From contig JANJUV010000002.1 of NCBI GenBank assembly GCA_024710405.1, positions 372,001-436,000 on the forward strand: DNA of 64,000 nt. Reading direction: 5' to 3'. A program made the translations under genes and the position numbers. Source of the stretch: Bacteroidales bacterium (lineage in GTDB: Bacteria; Bacteroidota; Bacteroidia; Bacteroidales; F082). This document shows positions 54,140 to 61,266 of the stretch, piece after piece. Below the pieces are notes generated by a model. The model saw nothing but the letters and a program-made list of their open reading frames with translations. It did not search any database and was not told the DNA's origin. Position 1 is the first letter of the stretch. The number at the start of each line of letters is the position of its first letter.

Positions 54140-55135
54140 TTAAAAGGATTTAAAACCAATAATTTCCCTAACCTCATTAACTGTTTTACGTCCGCTTTCC
54201 CTTGCCTTTTCGGCTCCTAGACGGGCAACTTTACTAATATATTGCTCATTGTTGCCCAACTCCAGAATTCTATTGCGGATGGGATCTGTAAAATGAACGA
54301 TCTCTTCGGCGAGGTGTTTCTTCAGGTCGCCGTATCGTATGGTACAATTGTTATATTGTTCGTCAAAAAAATTATAAGCATCAGGGGTCGACATAATCCT
54401 GAGCATAGTAAACAGGTTTTCAATAGCTTCAGGTTTGGATTGATTAGGCTCTGTTGGACCACTGTCTGTAACAGCACGCATAACTTTCTTACGGATGGTC
54501 TTTGGATCATCCGACAGAAAAATAGCATTGCCTTCTCCTTCTGATTTTCCCATTTTGCCGCTGCCATCAAGTCCCGGCACTTTCACGAGTTCCTCACCAA
54601 AGTTGAACGCCTGTGGAATGGGAAAATAATCTTCCTGATACATCCTGTTGAATCTGCGGGCGAAAGTACGGGTCATTTCGAGGTGTTGCTCCTGATCTTT
54701 ACCAACCGGCACTTTGTGTGCCTTATGAATGAGTATGTCAGCGGCCATGAGGCTCGGATAAGTAAGCAGCCCTGCATTTACATTATCAGGTTGCTTGCGG
54801 GCTTTTTCCTTAAAAGTTGTGACTCTTTCCAGTTCTCCCATATATGCATTCATATTCAGGAAAAGATACAGCTCTGCTGTTTCCTGAAGGTCGCTTTGAA
54901 CGTATAATGTCGATTTCTCAGGATCAAGTCCGGCCGCCAGATACTCCACAAGCACCTGTTTCACCCTTGCATGAAGGTCATCCGGTTTAGGATGGGTAGT
55001 AAGCGAATGATAATCAGCGATAAAAAAGAAGCAGTTTGCTTCATCCTGCATTTTCACAAAATTTCTGACTGCACCGAAGTAATTTCCAAGGTGCAGGTTT
55101 CCTGTTGGCCTGATGCCACTAAGCACAATTTCCAT
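54140..55135 (-). CDS. trpS: Tryptophanyl-tRNA synthetase
   Basis: The 331-residue class I synthetase has the HIGH-type motif in SGIRPTGNLHLGNYFGAV, the substrate loop LMAADILIHKAHKVPVGKDQ with HLEMTR, and the KMSKS-type motif GSGKMGKSEG. Length is normal. A terminator lies between it and the upstream rng gene, so it has its own transcript. Confidence 0.95.
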   Translation of the reverse strand: MEIVLSGIRPTGNLHLGNYFGAVRNFVKMQDEANCFFFIADYHSLTTHPKPDDLHARVKQVLVEYLAAGLDPEKSTLYVQSDLQETAELYLFLNMNAYMGELERVTTFKEKARKQPDNVNAGLLTYPSLMAADILIHKAHKVPVGKDQEQHLEMTRTFARRFNRMYQEDYFPIPQAFNFGEELVKVPGLDGSGKMGKSEGEGNAIFLSDDPKTIRKKVMRAVTDSGPTEPNQSKPEAIENLFTMLRIMSTPDAYNFFDEQYNNCTIRYGDLKKHLAEEIVHFTDPIRNRILELGNNEQYISKVARLGAEKARESGRKTVNEVREIIGFKSF

Positions 55136-55203
55136 GGGGCAAAAATAGTGATTTTTAGGTCGTTCAAGAGGTTTCGGTTTATTTCAATCTCAGACTGGTG
55201 CCG

Positions 55204-55232
55204 AAAAAAAATCCCGGAAATTTTTCCGGGAT
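55204..55232 (-). terminator. Intrinsic terminator after rng
   Basis: ATCCCGGAAA (55211-55220) pairs with TTTCCGGGAT (55223-55232). The plus-strand A run at 55204-55211 is a U run in the minus-strand transcript. The hairpin lies 33 bases past the rng stop and before trpS. Confidence 0.88.
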
Positions 55233-55264
55233 GATGACTTAATGTCGTGAGTTGCACATAAAAA

Positions 55265-56815
55265 TCAGGTTTTAATTTCGTCATTGTTCGTATTGAAGAA
55301 CCTGTATTCCAACTGATGATAGTTGGTCATTGGTTTAACTCGAATACGTTTCTTATATTTCCACATCCATTTCATGGTTCGCGAATAAAAACCCTTGGTC
55401 AGATAAGCATGTACATAGGGGTGTACGGCAATAGTAACTGACTTTTCGTTTTGATCCTGAAGCAGATATTTCAGGTTATTCTCGATTTCGTCCACAAAAA
55501 TGATGCTGGGTCTGATTTTTCCGGTTCCGTCACAGACCGGGCAACGCTCCAGAATTTCCACTGCCATTTCAGGTCTTACCCTTTGTCGGGTAATTTGTAC
55601 CAAACCAAACTTGCTGGGGGGCAAAATGGTATGTTTCGCATGGTCGCGGGCCATTTCATCCCTGAGTTTCTGAAACAGTGTTCTTCTGTTTTTACTGTCG
55701 TGCATGTCGATAAAATCGACCACAATGATTCCGCCCATATCCCTGAGCCTGAGTTGCCGGGCAATTTCGGCGGCGGCTTCCATGTTGACTGCCAGGGCAT
55801 TTTCTTCCTGACTGATCTCTTTGTTTACACGATGACCGCTATTCACGTCGATCACATGCATGGCTTCGGTATGTTCGATGATCAGATAAACACCACTTTT
55901 AATGGTAATAGTTTTTCCAAACAGGCTTTTGATTTGCTTATCTATTCCAAAGTGCTCGAAAATAGGCTGTTTGCCTTTGTACAGCTTTACAATATCCACC
56001 TTTTGGGGCGCGATGGTACCTATAAAGCTTTTAATTTCATCGGCAAGACCAGGTTCGTTTACGTGCACATTGTTGAAAGATTCATTAAGCAGATCGCGCA
56101 AAATTGCTGAAGTCCGGTCTAGTTCACTAACTATTTTCAGAGGAGCTTTGGCATTTTGCAGCTTCGTTGCTGTTTTTTCCCATTTTTCAACCAGGTTTCG
56201 CAGATCGGCATCGAGTTCTGCAACCTTCTTGTTTTCAGCTACGGTGCGGATAATCACGCCGAAATTGTTGGGTCGGATGCTCAGGATAAGTCTTTTCAAC
56301 CGGTTACGTTCCTCGCTGCTTCTGATTTTCTGTGAAACCGAGATGCGGCTTGAAAAAGGTACAAGCACCAGATACCGGCCTGCGAATGAAATCTCCGAGG
56401 AGATTCTCGGGCCTTTGGTGGAGATGGGCTCTTTGGCAATCTGAACCATAACCTGCATCCCGGTGGTGAGCACCTGTGTAATTTTGCCTGTTTTTTCAAT
56501 GTCAGGCTCAAGCTTGAACGATTCGGAATGTATCTGTACCGGCGTGGCATTCACAGCCATTTTGGTATACTTGATGAGCGACCTGATCTGAGGGCCCAGA
56601 TCTAGGTAATGTAAAAATGCATCCTTTTCGTACCCAACATCTACAAAAGCGGCATTTAGCCCTGGCATGATCTTTCTGACCCTGCCCAGGTAAACATCAC
56701 CCACTGCGTAGTTGTTGTTGGTCTTTTCCTGGTGAAGTTCAACTAATGATTTATCTTCTAAAAGAACAATGTCAACCTCCGAAGCACGAGAATCGATGAT
56801 TAATTCTCTGTTCAC
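55265..56815 (-). CDS. rng: Ribonuclease G (Rne/Rng family)
   Basis: The protein of 516 residues has an N-terminal S1-type RNA-binding domain (YAVGDVYLGRVRKIMPGLNA, FVDVGYEKDAFLH), the DNase I-like catalytic region with VIDVNSGHRV and GGIIVVDFIDM (metal aspartates), and the zinc-link CPVCDGTG. It is near RNase G in length and lacks the long C-terminal scaffold of RNase E. It processes rRNA and starts mRNA decay. A hairpin lies in its leader. Confidence 0.93.
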   Translation of the reverse strand: MNRELIIDSRASEVDIVLLEDKSLVELHQEKTNNNYAVGDVYLGRVRKIMPGLNAAFVDVGYEKDAFLHYLDLGPQIRSLIKYTKMAVNATPVQIHSESFKLEPDIEKTGKITQVLTTGMQVMVQIAKEPISTKGPRISSEISFAGRYLVLVPFSSRISVSQKIRSSEERNRLKRLILSIRPNNFGVIIRTVAENKKVAELDADLRNLVEKWEKTATKLQNAKAPLKIVSELDRTSAILRDLLNESFNNVHVNEPGLADEIKSFIGTIAPQKVDIVKLYKGKQPIFEHFGIDKQIKSLFGKTITIKSGVYLIIEHTEAMHVIDVNSGHRVNKEISQEENALAVNMEAAAEIARQLRLRDMGGIIVVDFIDMHDSKNRRTLFQKLRDEMARDHAKHTILPPSKFGLVQITRQRVRPEMAVEILERCPVCDGTGKIRPSIIFVDEIENNLKYLLQDQNEKSVTIAVHPYVHAYLTKGFYSRTMKWMWKYKKRIRVKPMTNYHQLEYRFFNTNNDEIKT

Positions 56816-56856
56816 GTTGATTTCTTTAGTTTTATGTTAATGCTTTTAGGCTAACT

Positions 56857-56880
56857 CCCCCGGAATGATTTGTCCCGGGG
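56857..56880 (-). promoter_or_regulatory. Hairpin in the rng leader
   Basis: A GC-rich hairpin with one bulged C forms between 56858-56864 and 56873-56880, about 42 bases before the rng ATG. No T run follows on the minus strand, so it is probably a leader structure. Confidence 0.4.
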
Positions 56881-56908
56881 CTTTCATTCTCACGAGGTGT
56901 ACTTAAAA

Positions 56909-56953
56909 ATTGAATAACACAATGCCAAGATAAACGCATCAGCATTGTGTTAT
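56909..56953 (-). terminator. 12-base perfect inverted repeat, probable terminator after HU/mini-protein
   Basis: ATAACACAATGC (56914-56925) pairs perfectly with GCATTGTGTTAT (56942-56953) around a 16-base spacer. In the minus-strand transcript a run of five U starts four bases after the stem. It lies 24 bases past the Lys/Arg-rich mini-gene and before rng. Confidence 0.6.
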
Positions 56954-56977
56954 CCAATGTTATAAGGTCAAGAAAAT

Positions 56978-57067
56978 TTATTTCTTCTTATGCCTGTTCT
57001 TCCGCAAACGTTTTTTCCGTTTGTGGGTAGCCATCTTGTGTCTTTTTCTCTTTTTCCCGCTTGGCAT
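56978..57067 (-). CDS. 29-residue Lys/Arg-rich AURKAIP1/COX24-type ribosomal mini-protein
   Basis: The reading frame encodes 29 residues starting MPSGKKRKRHKMATHKR and ending KKK, of which about two thirds are Lys, Arg or His. Proteins of this size and sequence are widespread in Bacteroidota and are grouped with the AURKAIP1/COX24 domain (mitochondrial small-subunit protein mS38), so a place in the ribosome is likely. It lies 24 bases after HU and before a terminator, the usual setting in this phylum. The gene is below the size that many gene finders report. Confidence 0.85.
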   Translation of the reverse strand: MPSGKKRKRHKMATHKRKKRLRKNRHKKK

Positions 57068-57091
57068 AGTTTGAAAATATTTGAGAAATTA

Positions 57092-57376
57092 TTACTTAAC
57101 GTTTGATTTAACCTGATTTACAAAAGTCTTGGCAGGTTTAAAAGCAGGAATATTATGAGCAGGAATAATGAGGGTGGTGTTCCTGGAAATATTTCTTCCG
57201 GTTTTTTCAGCCCTTCTCTTAATGGTAAAGCTGCCAAATCCTCTCAGATAAACATTCTCACCATTCATCATTGAATTCTTTACCGATTCCATAAAGGCTT
57301 CTACAACGGCCTGTACGGCGACTTTTTCTACTCCGGTTTTGTTAGCAACATCTGCTACGATTTCAGCTTTTGTCAT
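57092..57376 (-). CDS. HU-family DNA-binding protein
   Basis: The 94-residue protein has the HU/IHF fold: helical N-terminus (MTKAEIVADVANKTG), the GFGSFTIKRRAEKTGRN beta arm start, and IPAHNIPAFKPAKTFV at the C-terminus. Like most HU, it probably bends and compacts DNA without sequence preference. A -7 box (TATTTTTG, minus strand, 57432-57425) lies 48 bases upstream. Confidence 0.93.
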   Translation of the reverse strand: MTKAEIVADVANKTGVEKVAVQAVVEAFMESVKNSMMNGENVYLRGFGSFTIKRRAEKTGRNISRNTTLIIPAHNIPAFKPAKTFVNQVKSNVK

Positions 57377-57424
57377 ATCTTTAACATTTTAAAGGATTAA
57401 AAATTAGATTTTTATTTGGACTGG

Positions 57425-57432
57425 CAAAAATA
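57425..57432 (-). promoter_or_regulatory. Promoter -7 box for HU
   Basis: TATTTTTG on the minus strand matches TAnnTTTG. It lies in the 133-base gap between divergent HU and mutY genes, which is otherwise rich in A/T runs. Confidence 0.5.
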
Positions 57433-57509
57433 TACTTTTTTTTTACCCGAACGACTTTTTTTTGTTTTTTTTCAATCTAAAAGGCTCTGATTAAATCTTT
57501 TCAAAACAA

Positions 57510-58598
57510 ATGGACTCATTTCACCAAATTTTACTCGATTGGTATCACCAGCAGAAAAGAAACCTCCCCTGGCGCAACACCAAAAACCCCTACCTTATCT
57601 GGCTTTCGGAAGTTATTCTTCAGCAAACGCGCGTCAATCAAGGTCTATCGTATTACGTGCGCTTTGCGTCAACCTGGCCCGACGTCAGTTCACTAGCCGC
57701 TTCACATGAGGATGAAGTGCTCAAAATGTGGCAAGGTCTGGGATACTACAGCCGTGCAAGAAACCTGCATGAGGCTGCCAAACAGATTGTTGAAAAGTAC
57801 GATGGATTGTTTCCCTCAGACATGGATGAACTTTTGAATATCAAAGGAATAGGTGAATATACCGCTGCAGCCATAGCTTCAATCGCATTCGGTAAAGCTG
57901 TCGCTGTTGTCGATGGAAATGTTTACCGGGTTCTTTCCAGATTGTTTGCCGTGGAAACGCCGGTAAACGGTAAAGGAGCAAAAGAAGTTTTCGCTTCGCT
58001 GGCTGCTGAAATGCTATACACTGCTGACCCCGGAACATACAATCAGGCCATCATGGAGTTCGGTGCTTTGCAATGTGTTCCTAAAAAGCCGAATTGCCCA
58101 AAATGTCCGCTCAATGCCCGGTGCCTGGCATTTTCACGCAAGCAATCAGCATATTTTCCGGTAAAAATTCCTAAAAAAAACGTCACCGAAAGATTCTTTA
58201 ACTACTTGATCATTCTTACCAAAGATAGCCCTATAAATAAGGTGCACATCCGAAAACGACATGGGAATGACATCTGGAAAGGGTTGTTTGAATTCCCGCT
58301 GATAGAAACTACCGGACTATGTTCATTTAACGAACTTTCTACGATGGATCAGTGGAAGCGACTGACAGGTAATCAAAAATATTTATTTCTCGGCCAATCC
58401 ACAACTTACAAGCATCGACTCACACACCGTCTGATACATGCCAGGTTTTTTATCATACAGACCGACAAAAAACTTGATCTGGCCAACGATTTTAATCTAT
58501 CTTTGGTTGACCAAAATGAACTTGGCAAGTATGCCTTTCCAAGACTTATTGACAAATTTCTGATTGAAACTGACGGACTTAATAAAGTAATCAACTAA
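57510..58598 (+). CDS. mutY: A/G-specific adenine glycosylase
   Basis: MutY removes adenine mispaired with 8-oxoguanine. The protein of 362 residues has the catalytic glutamate in WLSEVILQQTRV, the helix-hairpin-helix with LLNIKGIGEYTAAAI and VVDGNVYRVLSR, and the Fe-S cluster ligands C-x6-C-x2-C-x5-C (CVPKKPNCPKCPLNARC). A C-terminal NUDIX-like domain follows. The order mutY-ssb-gldE-gldD is kept in many Bacteroidota. Confidence 0.95.
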   Translation: MDSFHQILLDWYHQQKRNLPWRNTKNPYLIWLSEVILQQTRVNQGLSYYVRFASTWPDVSSLAASHEDEVLKMWQGLGYYSRARNLHEAAKQIVEKYDGLFPSDMDELLNIKGIGEYTAAAIASIAFGKAVAVVDGNVYRVLSRLFAVETPVNGKGAKEVFASLAAEMLYTADPGTYNQAIMEFGALQCVPKKPNCPKCPLNARCLAFSRKQSAYFPVKIPKKNVTERFFNYLIILTKDSPINKVHIRKRHGNDIWKGLFEFPLIETTGLCSFNELSTMDQWKRLTGNQKYLFLGQSTTYKHRLTHRLIHARFFIIQTDKKLDLANDFNLSLVDQNELGKYAFPRLIDKFLIETDGLNKVIN

Positions 58599-58609
58599 AA
58601 TTCAAAATC

Positions 58610-59062
58610 ATGGCTGGATTAAATAAAGTAATGCTAATCGGCAGATTGGGAAAAGATCCCGAGGTGATTTCGTTCGAGAGCGGTGGAAAAAAAATGACAG
58701 TAACTCTTGCAACCAGTGAGCGATACAGGGACCGTGATGGAAACTGGCAGGATCAGACCGAATGGCATAATGTTGTTGCTTGGGGGAATCTTGCTGCCGA
58801 CATTGCAGAGGGTCGCAGAAACTATGTGAAAGGTGATATGCTATTTATTGAAGGCCGTATTAAAACACGGCAATATCAGGACAGTCATGGAGTTACCAAA
58901 TATATTACCGAGATCATTGCCGAACGCATGAACCTGCTTACAAAAAGTAATCCCGGCGGAGAACAAAAGCATGATTATCCGCATGCCTCGGATTCCAAAA
59001 ACAATTATGACGATCCTGCTTTCCAATCACCTGCTGCACCCGAAGACGACCTGCCTTTTTAA
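58610..59062 (+). CDS. ssb: Single-stranded DNA-binding protein
   Basis: The protein of 150 residues has the OB-fold start GLNKVMLIGRLGKDPEV, WHNVVAWGNLAADI and IEGRIKTRQYQD, then a flexible linker and the acidic tip PEDDLPF that recruits repair proteins. It starts 11 bases after mutY. Confidence 0.96.
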   Translation: MAGLNKVMLIGRLGKDPEVISFESGGKKMTVTLATSERYRDRDGNWQDQTEWHNVVAWGNLAADIAEGRRNYVKGDMLFIEGRIKTRQYQDSHGVTKYITEIIAERMNLLTKSNPGGEQKHDYPHASDSKNNYDDPAFQSPAAPEDDLPF

Positions 59063-59208
59063 TTTATCAATCAACTTCTAGAGCATATTAGCCTTATGGC
59101 ATCAGACTTTGAAGCATCTGAAGGCACTACTGAATGTTGCTAATAATTTATGAAACAAACAGGTATCATTTGAAAAATATATCGGTGGCAGACTAAGCAT
59201 CTTTGGAA

Positions 59209-60591
59209 ATGATTACCTTTGCAGCCGGAATTATAAATCAATTTGTTTTGGATCAACCTGACCCTGACCCGTATGCGAGTCTGCTCGCTGCCCTGAACCA
59301 CCCGATATTTCACGACTTCAGCCCGGCAAGTATTATTGTTCTTTCAGTGATGCTGGTTTTGCTGTTTATTTCTGCCCTCATTTCAGGATGCGAGACTTCA
59401 TATTTCTCACTTAAATCAAACGATATCAATTCATTGCGTGAATCAGGTAACCGAAAAGACCGGATAATATTGAAGATGAGGGAGCAGGCCAAGCTTCTGT
59501 TGGCAACCATACTCATAGTCAACAACCTCATAAATGTTGCCATTGTAATCCTGTCCACTTTTGTCACAGCAAGTGTGTTCGACACAAGCGACCGTCTTTG
59601 GCTCATTATTATCATCCAGATAGTGGTTGTTACCTCACTTATACTTCTTTTTGGCGAGATCATACCCAAAGTGATAGCCCATCAAAAGCCGCTGATCCTT
59701 TCACGAATGATGGCCAAAACAATGTATTTTCTCATGGGCTTGTTTAAGCCACTGAGCATGGCTTTTGTATCCTCCTCAGTTTATCTTGACAACAGATTAG
59801 CCCGTCGGACGGCGAGCATTGACATGAGTGAACTGTCGGCCGCAATAGATATAAGCTCGGATGAATCAACTCCGCCCGAGGAGAAGAAAATGCTCAAAGG
59901 AATCGCAACATTCAGTGAAAAAGAAGTTACAGCCATTATGAAGTCGCGGGTTAGCATTACCGCAATCGACATAAAATCAGACCTAGGGACGGTGTTGAAA
60001 ACAATACTCAACAGCGGTTTTTCGCGAATACCTGTTTATGAAGACAGTCTGGACAAGGTTGTCGGAATCCTGTATATCAAAGACCTTATCCCTTTTCTGG
60101 ATAAAAAGAGTTTCGACTGGAAGAAACTCATACGACCAGCATTCTACGTGCCCGAAACCAAAAAAATCAATGATCTTCTTCAGGAGTTTCGAGAGAAAAA
60201 GATACACCTTGCCCTAGTTGTCGACGAATACGGCGGAACATCAGGCATGCTGACACTCGAAGACATCATCGAAGAAATTGTTGGCGACATCAGCGATGAA
60301 TTCGATAAGGATCCTGAATCTGCAGGTTTTAAAAAAATTGATGATCACACCTTTGTTTTTGAAGCCCGCACAAACCTGATTGACTTTTGCAAGATCACCG
60401 AAATTGATGATCACTATTTCGAAGATGTTCAGGGTGAATCAGATACATTAGCCGGTCTATTGCTCGAACTGGAAGGAATTATACCGGTAAAAGGACAAAA
60501 AATTGTGTGTAAGGGATTCGTTTTTGAAGTAACGGATGCCGACAGCAGAAGAATCAAACAGGTTAAGGCAACCAAACAGCGATATACATGA
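59209..60591 (+). CDS. gldE: Gliding-motility-associated CNNM/CBS protein GldE
   Basis: The 460-residue protein has an N-terminal CNNM (DUF21) membrane domain with about four helices, two CBS domains (VVDEYGGTSGMLTLEDIIEEI in the second), and a C-terminal CorC/HlyC domain. It resembles metal-transport-related hemolysin-family proteins. It is assigned as GldE because gldD follows with a 4-base overlap, the known pairing. GldE overproduction can compensate for some gldD defects in Flavobacterium. The start is set at ATG 59209. Confidence 0.88.
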   Translation: MITFAAGIINQFVLDQPDPDPYASLLAALNHPIFHDFSPASIIVLSVMLVLLFISALISGCETSYFSLKSNDINSLRESGNRKDRIILKMREQAKLLLATILIVNNLINVAIVILSTFVTASVFDTSDRLWLIIIIQIVVVTSLILLFGEIIPKVIAHQKPLILSRMMAKTMYFLMGLFKPLSMAFVSSSVYLDNRLARRTASIDMSELSAAIDISSDESTPPEEKKMLKGIATFSEKEVTAIMKSRVSITAIDIKSDLGTVLKTILNSGFSRIPVYEDSLDKVVGILYIKDLIPFLDKKSFDWKKLIRPAFYVPETKKINDLLQEFREKKIHLALVVDEYGGTSGMLTLEDIIEEIVGDISDEFDKDPESAGFKKIDDHTFVFEARTNLIDFCKITEIDDHYFEDVQGESDTLAGLLLELEGIIPVKGQKIVCKGFVFEVTDADSRRIKQVKATKQRYT

Positions 60592-61166
60592 AAAAGCCTA
60601 TTCTGATCGTTTTCGTATTACTGGGAATACTTGTGACTACAGGCTGTTCAGAAACCTTCACTCCAAAACCAAAAGGTTTTTTCAGGATTGATCTGCCAGC
60701 GAAAAGCTATCAAAACCTTTCAGATACGCTTCCCTATTTCTTTGAATTCCCTGATTATGCATTAGTTAAGAATGATATTCATCAGCATGGCGAAAAAGGC
60801 TGGATCAATATTGAGTTTCCACAGTTCAATGGTATCCTGCACATCAGTTACAAAGAGGTTGATCAAAATCTGGATGTATTTACCGAAGATGCCCGAACAC
60901 TGGTTTTCAAACATATACCAAAGGCAAGTGCCATCAACAACAAGTTGATTCTTCAGCCCGAAAGAAGGGTTTTCGGCACATTGTTCGAAATAGATGGCAA
61001 AGGTACTGCCTCACCGGTTCAATTTTACCTCACGGACAGCACAAACCATTTTCTCAGGGCTGCGCTCTATTTTAATGTCAGGCCCAACAACGATTCACTT
61101 GCTCCCGTAATTGAATTTCTGAAAGCTGATGTGGAGCATATGATTCAGACCTTTTACTGGCGGTAA
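60588..61166 (+). CDS. gldD: Gliding motility lipoprotein GldD
   Basis: The protein of 192 residues has a lipoprotein signal (VLLGILVTTGC, C20) and the GldD signature PKPKGFFRIDLPAKSYQ soon after. The rest is a beta-rich domain with no catalytic motif. GldD is needed for gliding and for T9SS function in Flavobacterium; its mechanism is unknown. It overlaps gldE by 4 bases (ATGA). Confidence 0.92.
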   Translation: MKKPILIVFVLLGILVTTGCSETFTPKPKGFFRIDLPAKSYQNLSDTLPYFFEFPDYALVKNDIHQHGEKGWINIEFPQFNGILHISYKEVDQNLDVFTEDARTLVFKHIPKASAINNKLILQPERRVFGTLFEIDGKGTASPVQFYLTDSTNHFLRAALYFNVRPNNDSLAPVIEFLKADVEHMIQTFYWR

Positions 61167-61206
61167 AGTTTTACAGCCCACTGGTTTTCCAAAACTATCT
61201 TAAGCT

Positions 61207-61239
61207 TTTGCCGTTGCTGCGACAATTTTTCTACTTTTA
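61207..61239 (+). promoter_or_regulatory. Promoter for M14 carboxypeptidase gene
   Basis: TTTG at 61207-61210 lies 21 bases before TACTTTTA at 61232-61239. This matches TTTG-N19-21-TAnnTTTG apart from the last base. It is 28 bases upstream of the ATG. Confidence 0.5.
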
Positions 61240-61266
61240 CGCTTCGTTTCATCAATTCCTCCACAC

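Noticed and set aside
55451-56444. Open frames of 219 and 180 codons on the plus strand
   Set aside because: They lie wholly inside rng on the opposite strand, have no recognisable domain and show the composition of a reversed coding region.
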